DNA from: Stagonosporopsis chrysanthemi
Lineage: Eukaryota > Ascomycota > Dothideomycetes > Pleosporales > Didymellaceae
DNA: 64,000 nt
Reading direction: 5' to 3'
Assembly (NCBI GenBank): GCA_022560025.1
Contig: JAFISE010000147.1
Coordinates: forward strand, 1-64,000
In this document: piece by piece, positions 21,632 through 32,983 of the stretch
Layout of the letters: each line of letters begins with the position of its first letter
Numbering within the stretch: the stretch's first letter is position 1
Made by a program: the position numbers and the translations under genes
Notes under the pieces: generated by a model
The model's input: only the letters and a program-made list of their open reading frames with translations
What the model was told of the DNA's origin: nothing
Database searches by the model: none

Positions 21632-22243
21632 TATTAGAACCTAGCCTAAGCTACTAAGATAAATAAGTACTAAAAAAGTTAATAAGACTTATAGACTATA
21701 AGTATAGGCTTAGAGTAGTACTATATTATTACTGTTAGCTTAGCTAGGGTCTACTAGTCTAGGACCTAACAGCTAAGAGCCTAATAATATCTTCTTTCTA
21801 AAGAAGAGCCTTACCTAAGTACTTAATACTAGGCCTTCTAGCAGCTAGCAGCTATAGCTAGGCTATACTAGCTTAGAGGCGCTTTAACCCCTTATATATA
21901 AACTACTTACGTAAGTAAACTAGCTGTTAGCTAAACGTAGACCTATTAAAGCAAAGTAGAAGCTTAGAAGTAGTTATATAACTCTATTTAGACCTTTAGT
22001 TATTTATTAGTAGCTTAGAGGTAGTTGTATATCTCTCTACCTAGGCAAGCTTAGAAGCTACTATAGTGCAGCAGTATATCTTTTTATTCTACCTAGAATT
22101 AAACTTATACTATTAAAGTAGTCTATAGGTACTTTATTAGAACTTAGCCTAAGCTACTAAGCTAAAGAAGTACTAAAAAAGTAAATAGTACTTATAGACT
22201 ATAAGTATAGGCTTAAAGTAGTACTATATTGTTAGACTAGCTA
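21632..22243 (+). mobile_element. TRIM-like miniature LTR element, copy 3, 3'-truncated
   Basis: The left LTR is 21632-21786 (155 bp). The interior is homologous to copies 1 and 2. The right LTR starts at 22135 and is lost after about 100 bp, where the gypsy LTR at 22244 begins. The target duplication therefore cannot be checked. The gypsy probably inserted into, or recombined with, this TRIM. Confidence 0.75.
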
Positions 22244-22521
22244 TATATTAACACAAGATGCTAAAAGAGTCTAAAAGGTATAGATATCTGCTACAAAGTA
22301 TATAAAAGCACTAAGATAAACTATAGAACTAAATCTTTATTTCTATAGGTCTTGTATAAAAAAATACTTTAAAACTATCTATTTAAACTCTATAGAGACT
22401 TTACTTCTTATATCTAGAAGCTTAGAGAAGATTGTACTAAAGAGCAGTTAGAAGACTAACCTAAGTTAGGTAGTTATTAAGTAGTATAAGCTAAGCTTAA
22501 AGAACTAAGCTTATTCTTATA
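22244..22521 (-). repeat. 3' LTR of the complete gypsy element
   Basis: 278 bp, directly repeated at 29195-29472. It lies next to the polypurine tract, which marks it as the 3' LTR. Confidence 0.85.
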
Positions 22522-23239
22522 TTACTCTCCTTCTTGCAGGCAGATTATCTCTAATTCTGCAAAATTATTAAGAAAATTTTTGTGCTATAAAGGTTTAAAC
22601 TTTAGTAGAGTATAAAATATATCTAACTTCTATCTATTCTAAGACTCTAGTCTTTCTTTACTATTATTAAATTCTATTTAGGCTTTTCTATATAAGCTAT
22701 GTTAGCTACTCTATACTTATCTATTCTAGGCAAGCTCTCTAGTAATAATAACTAAGTAAATTAGATTGTTACTAAGCTTATAGCTGTTGTAAAAGCCTAT
22801 ACTATAACAAGGTAGCTTTTACTAAAGTTGTAGTAACTATAGAAACGCGTTTAATCTACTTTCTAATTAGGTTAAATTACTTACAGCGTACTTCTTAGTA
22901 AACAATATATACTCTACCTGTTTCTATTTTCTAACAGACACTAATTCTTACTATAAGTACTTTAAATAACTCTATTTAATTACTACTAACTGTAGCTAGA
23001 CTTGTTTTTTAGTTACTATGCTAATACTTGTCTTTCTTAGCGCTCTTACAGTAGCCTATTAAGTTATTTGCTTTTATTTAATTTAGGCCTTTGCACAGAG
23101 CTATAAGGTAGAGTATTACTTTTATAAAGTGTTATTATTAAAGTATACTTATTATACACTTTAAAATAAAAAGTGTTGTCTAGTTTAATTTTAGTACTTT
23201 TTTCTTGTTAGTCTTTAAGCTAACTTTTAAATAGGTGCT

Positions 23240-23732
23240 AATTTATATTAGACTTAAGTATAATACTTTTTAAAGCGACCTTGTTATATAGAAAGAAGCT
23301 GTAGTAGAAGATAAAGAGTTAAGAGAGTTAAAAGCAATAGCTGCAAAGGCTGTTTATAAGACTACTTAGAATAACTTCTATTAGTTAGCTTATACCTTAG
23401 CAAGTATTATACAGGTAGCAACTACACAGCTTAAAGAAGTGTTAGCTGCTAATATATTACTCTATTAGCACTATATCTAGCTTGTTACTAATTAGGCCTT
23501 AGTAGAGAGAATAAGAGCACTTACTATACAGATAAAGTCTCTGCAGAATAAGGTAGCAAAGCTTAAGCAGGTAGTAGTATCTCTACAAGCTCTAGTAGTT
23601 TAGGCTCTATAACAAAGCGCTAGAGGCAAAAGCTTAAAAAAGTTAGTGCCTAAAAAAGCATTAGCTAATTTAGAAACTCTCTTAGTAGATGCTAAGAAAG
23701 AAATAAGCAATATTAGTAAGGCTCTAGCTTAA
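23240..23732 (+). pseudogene. Antisense coding relic in the gypsy 3' region (copy 3, best preserved)
   Basis: The plus strand, opposite to gag-pol, shows one frame of about 160 codons ending in a true TAA at 23730-23732. It includes KEAVVEDKELRELKAIAAK, QLKEVLAANILLY, RIRALTIQIKSLQNKVAKLK and KKALANLETLLVDAKKEISN. Interrupting stops are all of Gln/Trp type. It is helical, probably coiled coil, with a basic segment GKSLKKLVPKK. The function and family are unknown to me. Conservation of a reading frame in three copies argues that it was once a gene of the element. Confidence 0.6.
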
Positions 23733-23739
23733 TTACTAT

Positions 23740-26700
23740 ATATATAGTAAAGTAGACATTTTCTTTTATTACTTAGCTAAGTTAGTAAGAGTTTAGTATA
23801 GTCTAGGTCTTCTTTGTCTTTTAAATTTAGAACGTGCTTACTTAAACTATTACTAGCTATTTTCTTTCTAAGATTTAATTTAATTTAGTAACTACTTTAA
23901 AAGACCTAGTAATTATAGATATCTATTATAAAACACTCTTAGCTTGTAAAAAGTATTCTTAAAGTTTTCTACTAAGTAATAGGTAGAGTTAGAGTTATAT
24001 TCTAGCTAACTTATATAGTACTTTAAGCATTGTTAGACTAGCTTACTTGTAAGTATCTCTTGTACTTTTTATTCTTTAACTCTTTAAATTAAGATACCTA
24101 AGAGTTTTAAAGCTTTCTGTCTAGGTAAAAAGTCTGCTAGATCTTTACAGAGTATATCTAGAGTAAAGACATTGTAAATTTATAAACTAAAAGAAAGTTT
24201 TAAACACTATAAATAACTAACTTACTTAAGAACTTTAAATAGACCTTTTTATAGGTTAGATAGCTTTTAGCTAGGACGCTTAACAGCTAAGTTCTTAGTT
24301 AATAAGTATACTTTATTACTTACTGCCTAGTTAACTAGACTATAGTGCTTATTCTTAGTAGCTTTTTTTATAGCTACGCCTTTTTTATATTCTCTTTAGC
24401 TACTTTTTAAGCTTAGTATATATAGGTTGCTAGAGCAAGTATATCTTAGTAGTTTAGGCTGTTACAAAGAGTTATATCTATATTAAGTCTATTCTACTAC
24501 TAGCTCTGTCTAGGTTTACTTCTAAATAATACTTAATAGAGAGTTACTTTAATACTAGAATAAGGTAAAGTAAGCTATATATAATTAATAAGTAGTAGTA
24601 TTTTAAACTAGTTATCTTAATAGTATATTATAAATAGTTATAGCTGCTTGTTAATATACTTGTTTATAATCTCTATTTAGCTATTAATTTCTTTATAGTA
24701 AGTAGTAGAAAGCTTAACTTTAACGCTAATAATTTAACAAAACTTAGACTAGAAACAGGACATAAACTAAGGTTTACAATTAGATACTATTAACTTAAGA
24801 GTATAACTAAAATAATAGACTTATTAAATAAATAAAAAGGCTATTTTTTATATAGTTATTATCTTATAGTACAAGATAGTAATTGCTTGTTTTATTTAAT
24901 AGTTAATAATAACAAGTATTTAATTATATCTAGCTTTATCTTTTAGAAAATCTTTATAATCTATATATAGGTACTATATAAGTTAATTAGAAATAGGTAG
25001 TAAGTAAAGGTACTTATAGAGTTAAGTCTGCTTTAGATACTTATAGTAACAAGAAATACAGTTTTTTATATATTGTTTACAGCTAGTGCTTATACCTTGC
25101 TAGTAATACTATTAAGACAGTAGCTAATAGGTTTTCTTTATACTTAGGTAAGTAGTAGATACTTAGTTATAAGCTTCTTAGATAAAGCAAGTGCACAGTA
25201 CTAAGTCTAAAACTACGTGCAGACAATCTTAGTATAGAAGTAGACTGTTATAGATTTAATAACTAAGAGCTAGAGATTTTTAATTCTTTTTAAAGGCCTA
25301 GTAATTATATTACAGTATAGCTTTAATTAGTTCTAAGAAGTCTAACTATATCTTTAGCTATAAAGTATAGGTAGCGTGTACTAAGAAATATAAAAGATAG
25401 ACTTAGGCAAGATTAAAGTTAATATAGTTATAAAGTTGTTAGAGTCTTAATAATACCTAGAAGTAATTATCCTCCTAAGTTGTCTTAAGGTTAGCTAGGT
25501 CTTGCTTTCTTTAACTAAAGATATTAGCCCTTTTATTATTCTTCTCTAGAGTATACTTAATTTAGAAGTTAAACCAAGTAAGTACTTCTACCTAACTAGC
25601 TTATTAAGTATTTAAGACTTTAGTAGTTATAAATTATTCTAGAGAATAGTAGTTAGAGTAGATATAGATTTAATTTAGTGTAGACGTTAGCTTAGTTCTT
25701 TACTTGTTAAAGGCTTAGAGAATAGCAAAGAGCTCTTTGTTATAGATCTCTTAGTTAAGCTCTAAACCTAATAGAAAACAGCTATAGAATACTATAAAGT
25801 ACTAGCAGTTGTCTGTATATTTCTAAGATATAACACTAGCTACTACTTTATTTAATATATTAGTCTTAAGCTTTATTTTAAGGTCTAGGTTAAAGTAGTA
25901 CAGAGTTAAAATAGCTAATAAGCTCTGTTTAAGCTTTTTAAAGCTAACCTAGTAGTCTAGAGTCTATTTAAAGGTATTTAACAGACTCTGTAATATAATT
26001 AAAAGTTTTGCTACCTAAAAGAACTTAGGTATAAATTGTTAATAGAAACTAATAAAGCCTAGAAATAATTTTATACTAGTTATAGTTATAAGTAGCTTCT
26101 AGTCTACTAAAACCTATACCTTCTTAAGACTTACCTTAATACTTTTGTTTATAAGAATATACTTAAAGTACTAAGTATAAGTTATATAAAATTTACTTTT
26201 CTTAATATTAATTTACAGGCCTATAGAGCAAAGACGTTCTAGAACCTTTTTAATATATATCTAGTAAGTCTAAGTGTCTTTAGAGTCAATAAAGATATTG
26301 TCTAAGTAAGCAATATAGAAGTTATCTAAGTAGTTAATTAGAACGTTGTTTATATAGTATTAGTACGTAGCAAGGCACTTATATAAATTAAATAGTAAGA
26401 CTTTGCACTTATATATACTATAACATATCTAGAATATAGTATACTTTTTAAAGGCAAGATCTATATAGATTTAGTTAAAAGCTAATTAAATATTAAACTT
26501 TGTAAATATCTTTGCCTTAGATAGTTAAGCAAGTAGCTTGTCTATACAGAGTATTATATAAGAGTCTTTGCAAGTTAAATTATCTAATTTATAATAGTCT
26601 ATATAGATATACAGGCTTCTATTTAGCTTTTATATATATAGTACAAGCAATATAAATAGGCTTTAGCTGTGTTTAATCTAACTATAGTGTAGCTGTTTTT

Positions 26701-29190
26701 ATACAAACTTCTTAGTAGCTTTAAGTTCTTCTAGGTTCTGTTTATATAAAAAAAAGTAATAGTTTAGTAAGAGTTCTTTTAAAACAATCTTATAGTTACA
26801 AGAGTAGTATTTTAAAAAGCTTTTAGCTTTTACCTTACTAAATATATTAGTATACTAAGAGTATTAGGCTAGTAAGTTTTCTTAGATTAGTTAGGCATTG
26901 TTAAAGTTGTCCTAGTTACGCTTTTCTTCTATAATACAATTTATCTTATACAGATTAGTTATAAAGAACTTGTTTTGTAGTTTCTTTATTAAGAAGTAGA
27001 AAGTATTAGCTAAAAGCGCAGTAATACTAGCAACCTAAGTTAGACTAGTTATAAAGGTATTTACTACTTTATTAGTTAGTTCTAAGAGTTGTAAACAAAA
27101 CTTAGGTAACTTTAATATACTTCTTATATATTAAATAGTTATACTAAGGCTGTATTATTACTAATACTCTTTTTATTCCTATCGAGTATCTTGTTACTTT
27201 ATATTCTGTTAGGCTTTGCCTTCTTTAAAGAGTTGTTATAAACTGATTAATAGAAGTAGTGCAAGATTATATAATTAAGAGTATTTAGCAGGCTATATTA
27301 ACTAAGACGTATCTATATTAAGTAGTAGCTTAAAATACTTTAGCTACTTAATTCTAATAATATAGTTCTATAATCTAAGGTCTATAATAATAAAAAAGTA
27401 GTTATATACCTTCTAACTATTAACTATATAGTGTAACTATATATAATAGGTTACAAGAAAGATAATTTAATTCTAGAAACCTTTAACCTAAACTAAAAAA
27501 AGTAGTTTTAGATAAGTTTATAAAGTAAAGTAAAGATAGAATATATAATATTAGAGTTTAAAAATAAAAATCCTTAGGCACTAGTGTTAACTAAGAAGTA
27601 GAGTTAAAAACTAAGCTCTTAGTTGCAAAGAATAGTAAAAGTAAAGAAATAAGGTCTACTAAACAAATAAGACAGTAAGAGATTAGATAGATTATATTAG
27701 TTTAGGCCTAAGTAAGATAATCTTCTTAGGCAGGACTGTTTTCTATAGAGATTATATTAGTCTTATTAAAGTCTTCTTTAGTATTAATAAAGTCTTTTTA
27801 TTCTACTTTAATTTTGTACACGCAGAGTACTATACAATTCTTAGTAAAGTGTTCTAGCTTTCTATAGTTATAGTAAGCTCTTAGAGTTATATTCTTTACA
27901 AGTAAAGGTATGTTAGAAAGTTAGTAAAGTAAAAGAGTACTCTAGGCAAAGTAAGTAAATTAGCTAAGAAAAGAGTAATCTTATTAACTTATTATAACAG
28001 AGCTCTATTTTGCATCTAACTAAAGTATTCTTATTAATCTTAGGAGTTGTAAAACAGTATAAGTTAGTATAGTAGAGTTGTTTCTTCTTTTTATATTATA
28101 GGCAGTTAGGTATTCTACTATTTAAGAAAAGAAATTATACTATTACTGCTTAAAGCCTAGATTAAGTACTTAAATACTTAGAGAGATCTTAGTCTATATA
28201 TAGTAAAACTATTCTAATTAGAGTACCTTTCTTTTAATAGCTATACTAAGAAAGCAGCTCTTAAAAGCAAAGAAAGCTTCTAATTTCTCTATTTAGAGTT
28301 AATTAAAGGCTGCTTAGCTTTCTACCTACTTATTCCTAGTAACAAAGTATAGCTTAAAGAGCATAATTATCTCTTCTATAGTATAAAAACAATCTGTTTT
28401 ATTATTAGAAAAGTACTAAGGTTCTAAGTATCTTTTAGCTAATATAGAGGTATAACTCTAGACAAGAGCTATATAGGCACGTATACTCTAGTAGTAGTCT
28501 GTATTAATATTAAGTTAGTCTTAAATAAAGATATACTATTACTAAAATATAGAGTTACTTTTATTAGTAAGAACCTTAAAATTAAGAGTTTTTTTAAAGA
28601 GCTTCTTACGTATTATAAGTACTAAGCTAGCTTCTAATAGCTGCCTTATAGTAGATTAATATAGTATACTTATTAGTAGTGTTTTTGTTATAGGTAAAGA
28701 GCAATCTACTAGAGCAAGACTAGTATATAACTAAGCAAGTTCTTACTATAGTTAAGCTATCTCTTCTAAGAGATTGTAGTAGAATAGCTCTAAATTAGAT
28801 CTATTGTTAGCAGCAGACAGTTATACTAATATAAGGCTCTAGAAGCGTCTAGCTTTTAATTAATTCTAAGACTAAGTAATAAGTTCTATAGTAGTGCCTA
28901 ATATTAAAGTTGTATCTAAATTAAGTAGGTTATTAATAGTCTCTAAGTATCTATCTTAGTATAATCTAACACAGCTTTTCTAAAGTTAATCTTAAAGTAG
29001 TAAGTTATAAGAAGTTTTAAACCTATAAGCTTTAGTTATTAAGAGATCTTTAGTATCTTGACTATTATATAAACAATTTAAGAACTTATTTAGTTTAAGT
29101 ATAATACCTTAGCTGTACTTATACTGTTAACTAAATAAACTATAGCAATATTATTATAAAGCTATTACTAGCTAAGACAAGTTTTAAAGT
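23740..29190 (-). pseudogene. Gag-pol relic of the complete gypsy element
   Basis: Reading the minus strand, a CCHC knuckle survives at 27834-27878 as YYNYRKLEHFTKNC (two Cys changed to Tyr). RT follows at about 25950-26900, with the catalytic YLDD box at 26297-26308 seen as YLDN inside FYIAYLDNIFIDSKDT. RNase H is at about 25600-25850 (FYSCFLLGLELN*EIYNKEL). Integrase is at about 24400-25250 (N*IEIINKYINKQL, then LLLINYI). Codons for Trp and Gln are systematically TAG/TAA, and Asp-to-Asn and Cys-to-Tyr changes fit G-to-A transitions. No product is possible. Confidence 0.8.
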
Positions 29191-29194
29191 ATAA

Positions 29195-29472
29195 TATAAT
29201 AATATAAGATACTAGAAAGGTCTAAATTATATAGGTATCTGCTATAAAGTATATAAAAGTACTAAGATAAACTATAAGACTAGATCTTTATTTCTATAAG
29301 TCTTGTATAAAAAGATACTTTAAAACTATCTATCTAAACTCTATAGAGACTTCTCTTTTTATACCTAGGAGCTTAGAGAAGACTATACTAAGAAGTAGTT
29401 AGAAGATAGATTTAAGTTAAGTAGTTGTTAGGTAGTAAAAGGTAAGCTTAAAGAACTAGGCTTGTTCTTATA
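29195..29472 (-). repeat. 5' LTR of the complete gypsy element
   Basis: 278 bp, the direct repeat of 22244-22521. The outer end is CTTGTTCTTATA. Confidence 0.85.
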
Positions 29473-29776
29473 AATAGCTTTAAAAGCTTTTATAGTAAAA
29501 AAAAGCCTGTATATTATAGTATAAAGACGCGTAGTTACTTAAAGCTTGCAATGCCTTTTTTATCTACGCGTACCTATACAATCTATAGCAGCTGCACAGC
29601 TACTTTATATAAATAAAATATATAGGCAAATACAATTATATAGATCTATAGAACACTCTAATAAGATACTATAGAATAATAACTGTTGTGTGTGGCTCTA
29701 TAGCCTTATTTTTGAGTGAGCTATTTTGGTAGTTTGGCGCATTGCGCGAATCCGCGCATTGCGCGCACGGACACGG
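29473..29776 (+). mobile_element. Right end of the pogo-like element with terminal inverted repeat
   Basis: AT-rich until about 29690, then GC-rich. The last 54 bp (29723-29776) form the inverted partner of 15325-15378, including ATTTTGGTAG against the CACCAAAAC of the left end, and a duplicated GCGCATTGCGCG unit. TA follows at 29777. The element end lies 120 bp before the CYP8 start codon. Confidence 0.65.
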
Positions 29777-29896
29777 TAGTGGACATTGCGCTGCAAGCTT
29801 GAAGGCGCGTCATAGCTTGGCGCGACACCATCTTTTGAACTTTTTGTCCAGCTTTCCGATAGCCACCTCAGTCTGTGACTGCACCAATCTGACGAC

Positions 29897-31588
29897 ATGG
29901 GCAAAGGCACAGATAAGCTCTACATCACCCATTCCGAGTGGTCCTCCGCCGACTCTTTTGGTACTGCGCGCGGCGCCAACGGCGCAAACCGAGCCTCCGC
30001 TGCCGGCCTTTCGTCGACGTTCAAGCGCCTTCCCTTCAACTACTGCGCCGTCTCGCTACAGCCCTTTACAGACCCCGTGTGCACCGCCGAAGGCACAATC
30101 TTCGATCTCACTCATATCCTCACTTGGCTCGCAAAACATCGAGACACAAACCCTGTCGACGGCACACCATTGAAACGTGCAGACTTGATCACCCTCAACT
30201 TCTCCAAGAACGAGGATGACGAGTATGTCGATCCAGTCACCTTCAAGGTCTTCACAGACAACACACACATTGTTGCGCTGAAGAAGAGTGGGAATGTGTT
30301 TGCATGGGACACAGTCGAGAGGCTGAATATCAAGGCGAAGAACTGGCGAGACCTTGTCAGCGATGATGAGTTCACACGGAAAGACATCATTACATTGCAG
30401 GACCCTCAGAACATCGAGTCGCGAAACTTCGGCGCTTACAAGCATGTTCAAGAGGGTGAGACAGTCATGCGAGGCTCTGAGAGCGGCGTGAACAAGGATG
30501 CGTTAGGCAATGCAGCAAAGATCCTGAAGGCAAAGGAGGCTGTCGCTAAAGCGCGCGCTGAACGGCAGGCTAAGGCGCAGGGCGCTCAACCCTCGAGGGC
30601 TGTAGCGACAGTGTCGAGGAGCGGCACAGCGGCGTCTGCGACAGCACCTGCCCAAAAAAAGCCCGCCTACAATTCCGCAGTGTACACGTCCGGCAAAGCC
30701 GCGGCGTCCTTTACGTCCACCGGTGTCACTCCGCATACCTCTGGCGAACGCGCCCTCCTCTCTGACGAAGACTATATGCTTAAACCGAAGCGCGTGAAGC
30801 AGAAAGGCTACGCACGCATGTCCACTTCTCTTGGCGACTTGAACCTTGAGCTGCTCCCCGAGCATGCGCCTAAAGCTGTGTGGAACTTCGTCAAGCTTGC
30901 GCAGAAAGGCTATTACAAGAACACCATCTTCCACCGCAACATCAAAGGCTTTATGATTCAGGGCGGTGATCCAAGCGGCACTGGTCGAGGAGGACAGAGT
31001 GTGTGGGGTAAACCGTTCGAAGACGAGTTCGAGGGCCCAAATCTACACAGTACGCGAGGCATGCTGTCAATGGCGAACAAAGGCAAAAACACGAACACAT
31101 CGCAATTTTTCATCACGTATCGCGCTGTACCGCATCTCGATCGAAAACACACGATATTCGCGCGTATTGTCGGCGGGCTCGATACCACGCTGAGATCGAT
31201 GGAGCTTGCAGAAACAGGTGAAAAGGATAAGCCAGTAAACGATATTGAGATCTATGACATCGTCGTCTTCGTTGATCCATTTGAGGAGTGGCAGAAGGAA
31301 CGCAAAGACAAGGAGACAAAAGACGAGGAGGAGGCAGAGATCAAGAAGCAAGGCGGTACCGCAGACGATAATACAACCTGGACTGGCAAGCGGATACGCG
31401 CCGATGGCACCGTCGAGGGTAGCGGTGGCGACGGGTTAGGTGTAGGCAAGTACCTGCAGGCGGCGAAGCAGGAGATTATTGATCAGGGCGACGACGAGAT
31501 TCTGGAGTATGTAGATGAAGAAGAGGATTTGGCGCCGCCACCGAAGAAAGCGAGAACCGGAGGATTCGGCAACTTCGATGCATGGTAG
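29897..31588 (+). CDS. CYP8: U-box cyclophilin-type peptidyl-prolyl isomerase (PPIL2/Cyp-60 family)
   Basis: The 563-residue single-exon protein has a divergent double U-box region at about residues 38-165 and a cyclophilin domain at about 303-460. Family members act in the nucleus, are associated with spliceosomes, and have ubiquitin-ligase U-box function. Cyclophilin signature residues are visible: FHR (R347), GFMIQGGD (F352, Q355) and NTNTSQFF. At the position of the substrate-pocket Trp of cyclophilin A there is His (PHLDRKHTIF, H413), so classic cyclosporin binding and isomerase activity may be weak, as known for this subfamily. A Lys/Ala-rich linker spans 200-290 and the acidic tail ends in a GGFGNFDAW motif. 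The start ATG at 29897 precedes the conserved MGKGTDKLYITHSEW. The transposon end is 120 bp upstream, so the promoter lies within or against it. Confidence 0.93.
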   Translation: MGKGTDKLYITHSEWSSADSFGTARGANGANRASAAGLSSTFKRLPFNYCAVSLQPFTDPVCTAEGTIFDLTHILTWLAKHRDTNPVDGTPLKRADLITLNFSKNEDDEYVDPVTFKVFTDNTHIVALKKSGNVFAWDTVERLNIKAKNWRDLVSDDEFTRKDIITLQDPQNIESRNFGAYKHVQEGETVMRGSESGVNKDALGNAAKILKAKEAVAKARAERQAKAQGAQPSRAVATVSRSGTAASATAPAQKKPAYNSAVYTSGKAAASFTSTGVTPHTSGERALLSDEDYMLKPKRVKQKGYARMSTSLGDLNLELLPEHAPKAVWNFVKLAQKGYYKNTIFHRNIKGFMIQGGDPSGTGRGGQSVWGKPFEDEFEGPNLHSTRGMLSMANKGKNTNTSQFFITYRAVPHLDRKHTIFARIVGGLDTTLRSMELAETGEKDKPVNDIEIYDIVVFVDPFEEWQKERKDKETKDEEEAEIKKQGGTADDNTTWTGKRIRADGTVEGSGGDGLGVGKYLQAAKQEIIDQGDDEILEYVDEEEDLAPPPKKARTGGFGNFDAW

Positions 31589-32983
31589 ATTTTGTAAACA
31601 TCGGATTGGACGCGCAGGATTTGAACACAATGATACCCCAAGAATAAAGCTTCTATACACATTGCATTATCGCTCGCGTTCGGTGGGGGGCACTCGGTTT
31701 GTCAATTCGAAGTGAGCGGTCGAAGTTCGAAACAACTGCATTCATGCAACACGGGCCCATAGTAATCGTCCAGGATCACTAAAGCTGCAGACCTGCACCT
31801 GATAGGTAGGATTGCTGAATGTTTGACGCGTTTCGACAGTTGACAGGGCAGTCACTGTCAGTGTTGTTTGTGGTGTAAAGCAAACGAAATAAGTCGGACT
31901 CTCCCAGGCTAGCCCCCAAGACGCCTGCTTTTGTACAAGCTGTGCAAGAGCGACAAGACTTCGGATTCAAAGCTTTGCCAGCTCTTGACGCTGCGTGCGA
32001 ATCAATACCTCTGTTGTGCAACGCCGATGAAGCGGTACCCGGCCTCGTGTAACGCTGAACCAGCCAATGTGAAGTCAGCATCGCAGCGCCTGCGGGGACC
32101 ACGTACATTTTGGCTCCGTGCACGTTTCATAATCATCCATCACTCACCGTCTGTGACTGGCAGCGCACCTCCCAAACTTAACGAGCGCGCGATCTCAGCC
32201 TTGGCCAACCGCCATGCTCTCTATATGCGATTAGGTTGACGGAGTCGCGTGTCCTGCGCAGACTTCCCTGCAGATGTGCCTTAAAGACCAGCGACCCGCA
32301 GCATGGCCTCGCGCCGGCCTTGAGCGGAGCGTCTATCACGGCCTCAGATGGAATGATTGACGGCACATCGCACTCCCGCACTTTCCCCTTCTGCTTCGCT
32401 TCATAGAAGACGCTGTGCGTCATACCTATCTGTGCTTTCTACGCTCTCCTTCAGATCAACTTCCTTGCGCCGGTCGCAACCGAACATCCCCTCTTTTGTG
32501 TTCTAGTCTCTCACTCGCCTTGCAGCACTTTGCAGCACTCCAAGTCGGGGTACTCTGGCACAAGCTCACATAAGCTCTCCCTTCACTTGTTGAATCTGTT
32601 AAGAGACTGCGTCAGCAGTTGCTCGGCTGTCCTTCACCTAGCACGCCATCACCATCGGGGGAAGAAATATCAAAAGCTCGTCGCGTAGCAACCTGCAGAC
32701 AGCGGACCAACATACACTTATACGGCAAACCGGTTACGAACGCATAGCCGCAACTTCAATTTGCAACAGCGCACGTCTCAGGGCCCCGTCACAGCGATTA
32801 CGACCCCACACACCACTTGTCTCGGGCGCAAGCACTCTTCGACTTTGACCAAGCGTTACGCACCTTCTGCGCAACACTCACTCGACGCGATCCAGGCACT
32901 GCTTGGTTGCGGTACCCGCCCACGAAGCTTGACCCACCAAACGCAAACACAGTTCTTTCGACAAACGCTTGTGATCCTTCACA
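31589..32983. other. Long intergenic region / probable long promoter of the secreted-protein gene
   Basis: There are 1395 bp without a supported gene. From about 32400 it is pyrimidine-rich (CCCCTCTTTTGTG, CTCTCACTCGCC), typical of filamentous-fungal promoters and leaders. Several short open frames exist but none shows coding character. Confidence 0.6.

Larger units (their letters stand above)
22244..29472 (-). mobile_element. Complete RIP-mutated Ty3/gypsy LTR retrotransposon, 7229 bp
   Basis: LTRs of 278 bp lie at 22244-22521 and 29195-29472. On the minus strand the order is 5' LTR, gag with a decayed CCHC knuckle, RT, RNase H, integrase, 3' region with an antisense relic, purine tract (AAGAAGGAGAG, just right of 22521) and 3' LTR. 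RT before integrase is the Ty3/gypsy order. All coding frames are broken, almost only at codons expected to be Gln or Trp. TAGCT occurs on both sides of the element but one or two bases away from the LTR ends, so I do not call a target duplication. It is the reference copy for interpreting the fragments at 1, 613, 5906 and 16036. Confidence 0.85.
15325..29776 (+). mobile_element. Composite island: pogo/Fot1-like transposon filled with nested retroelements
   Basis: Both ends carry related inverted termini (15325-15378 and 29723-29776), each beginning CCGTGTCYGTGCGCG when read inward, and each is flanked by TA (15323-15324 and 29777-29778). A pogo transposase start lies just inside the left end, and a pogo-like C-terminal tail is seen at 21440-21628. 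Everything else inside is LTR-element sequence. The simplest reading is one DNA transposon that later received gypsy and TRIM insertions and was then RIP-mutated. The two termini are only about three-quarters identical, so they could also derive from two related elements. Confidence 0.6.

Noticed and set aside
22238..29479. TAGCT as target duplication of the complete gypsy element
   Set aside because: The matching 5-mers are offset by one or two bases from the LTR ends, and TAGCT is very frequent in this AT-rich DNA.
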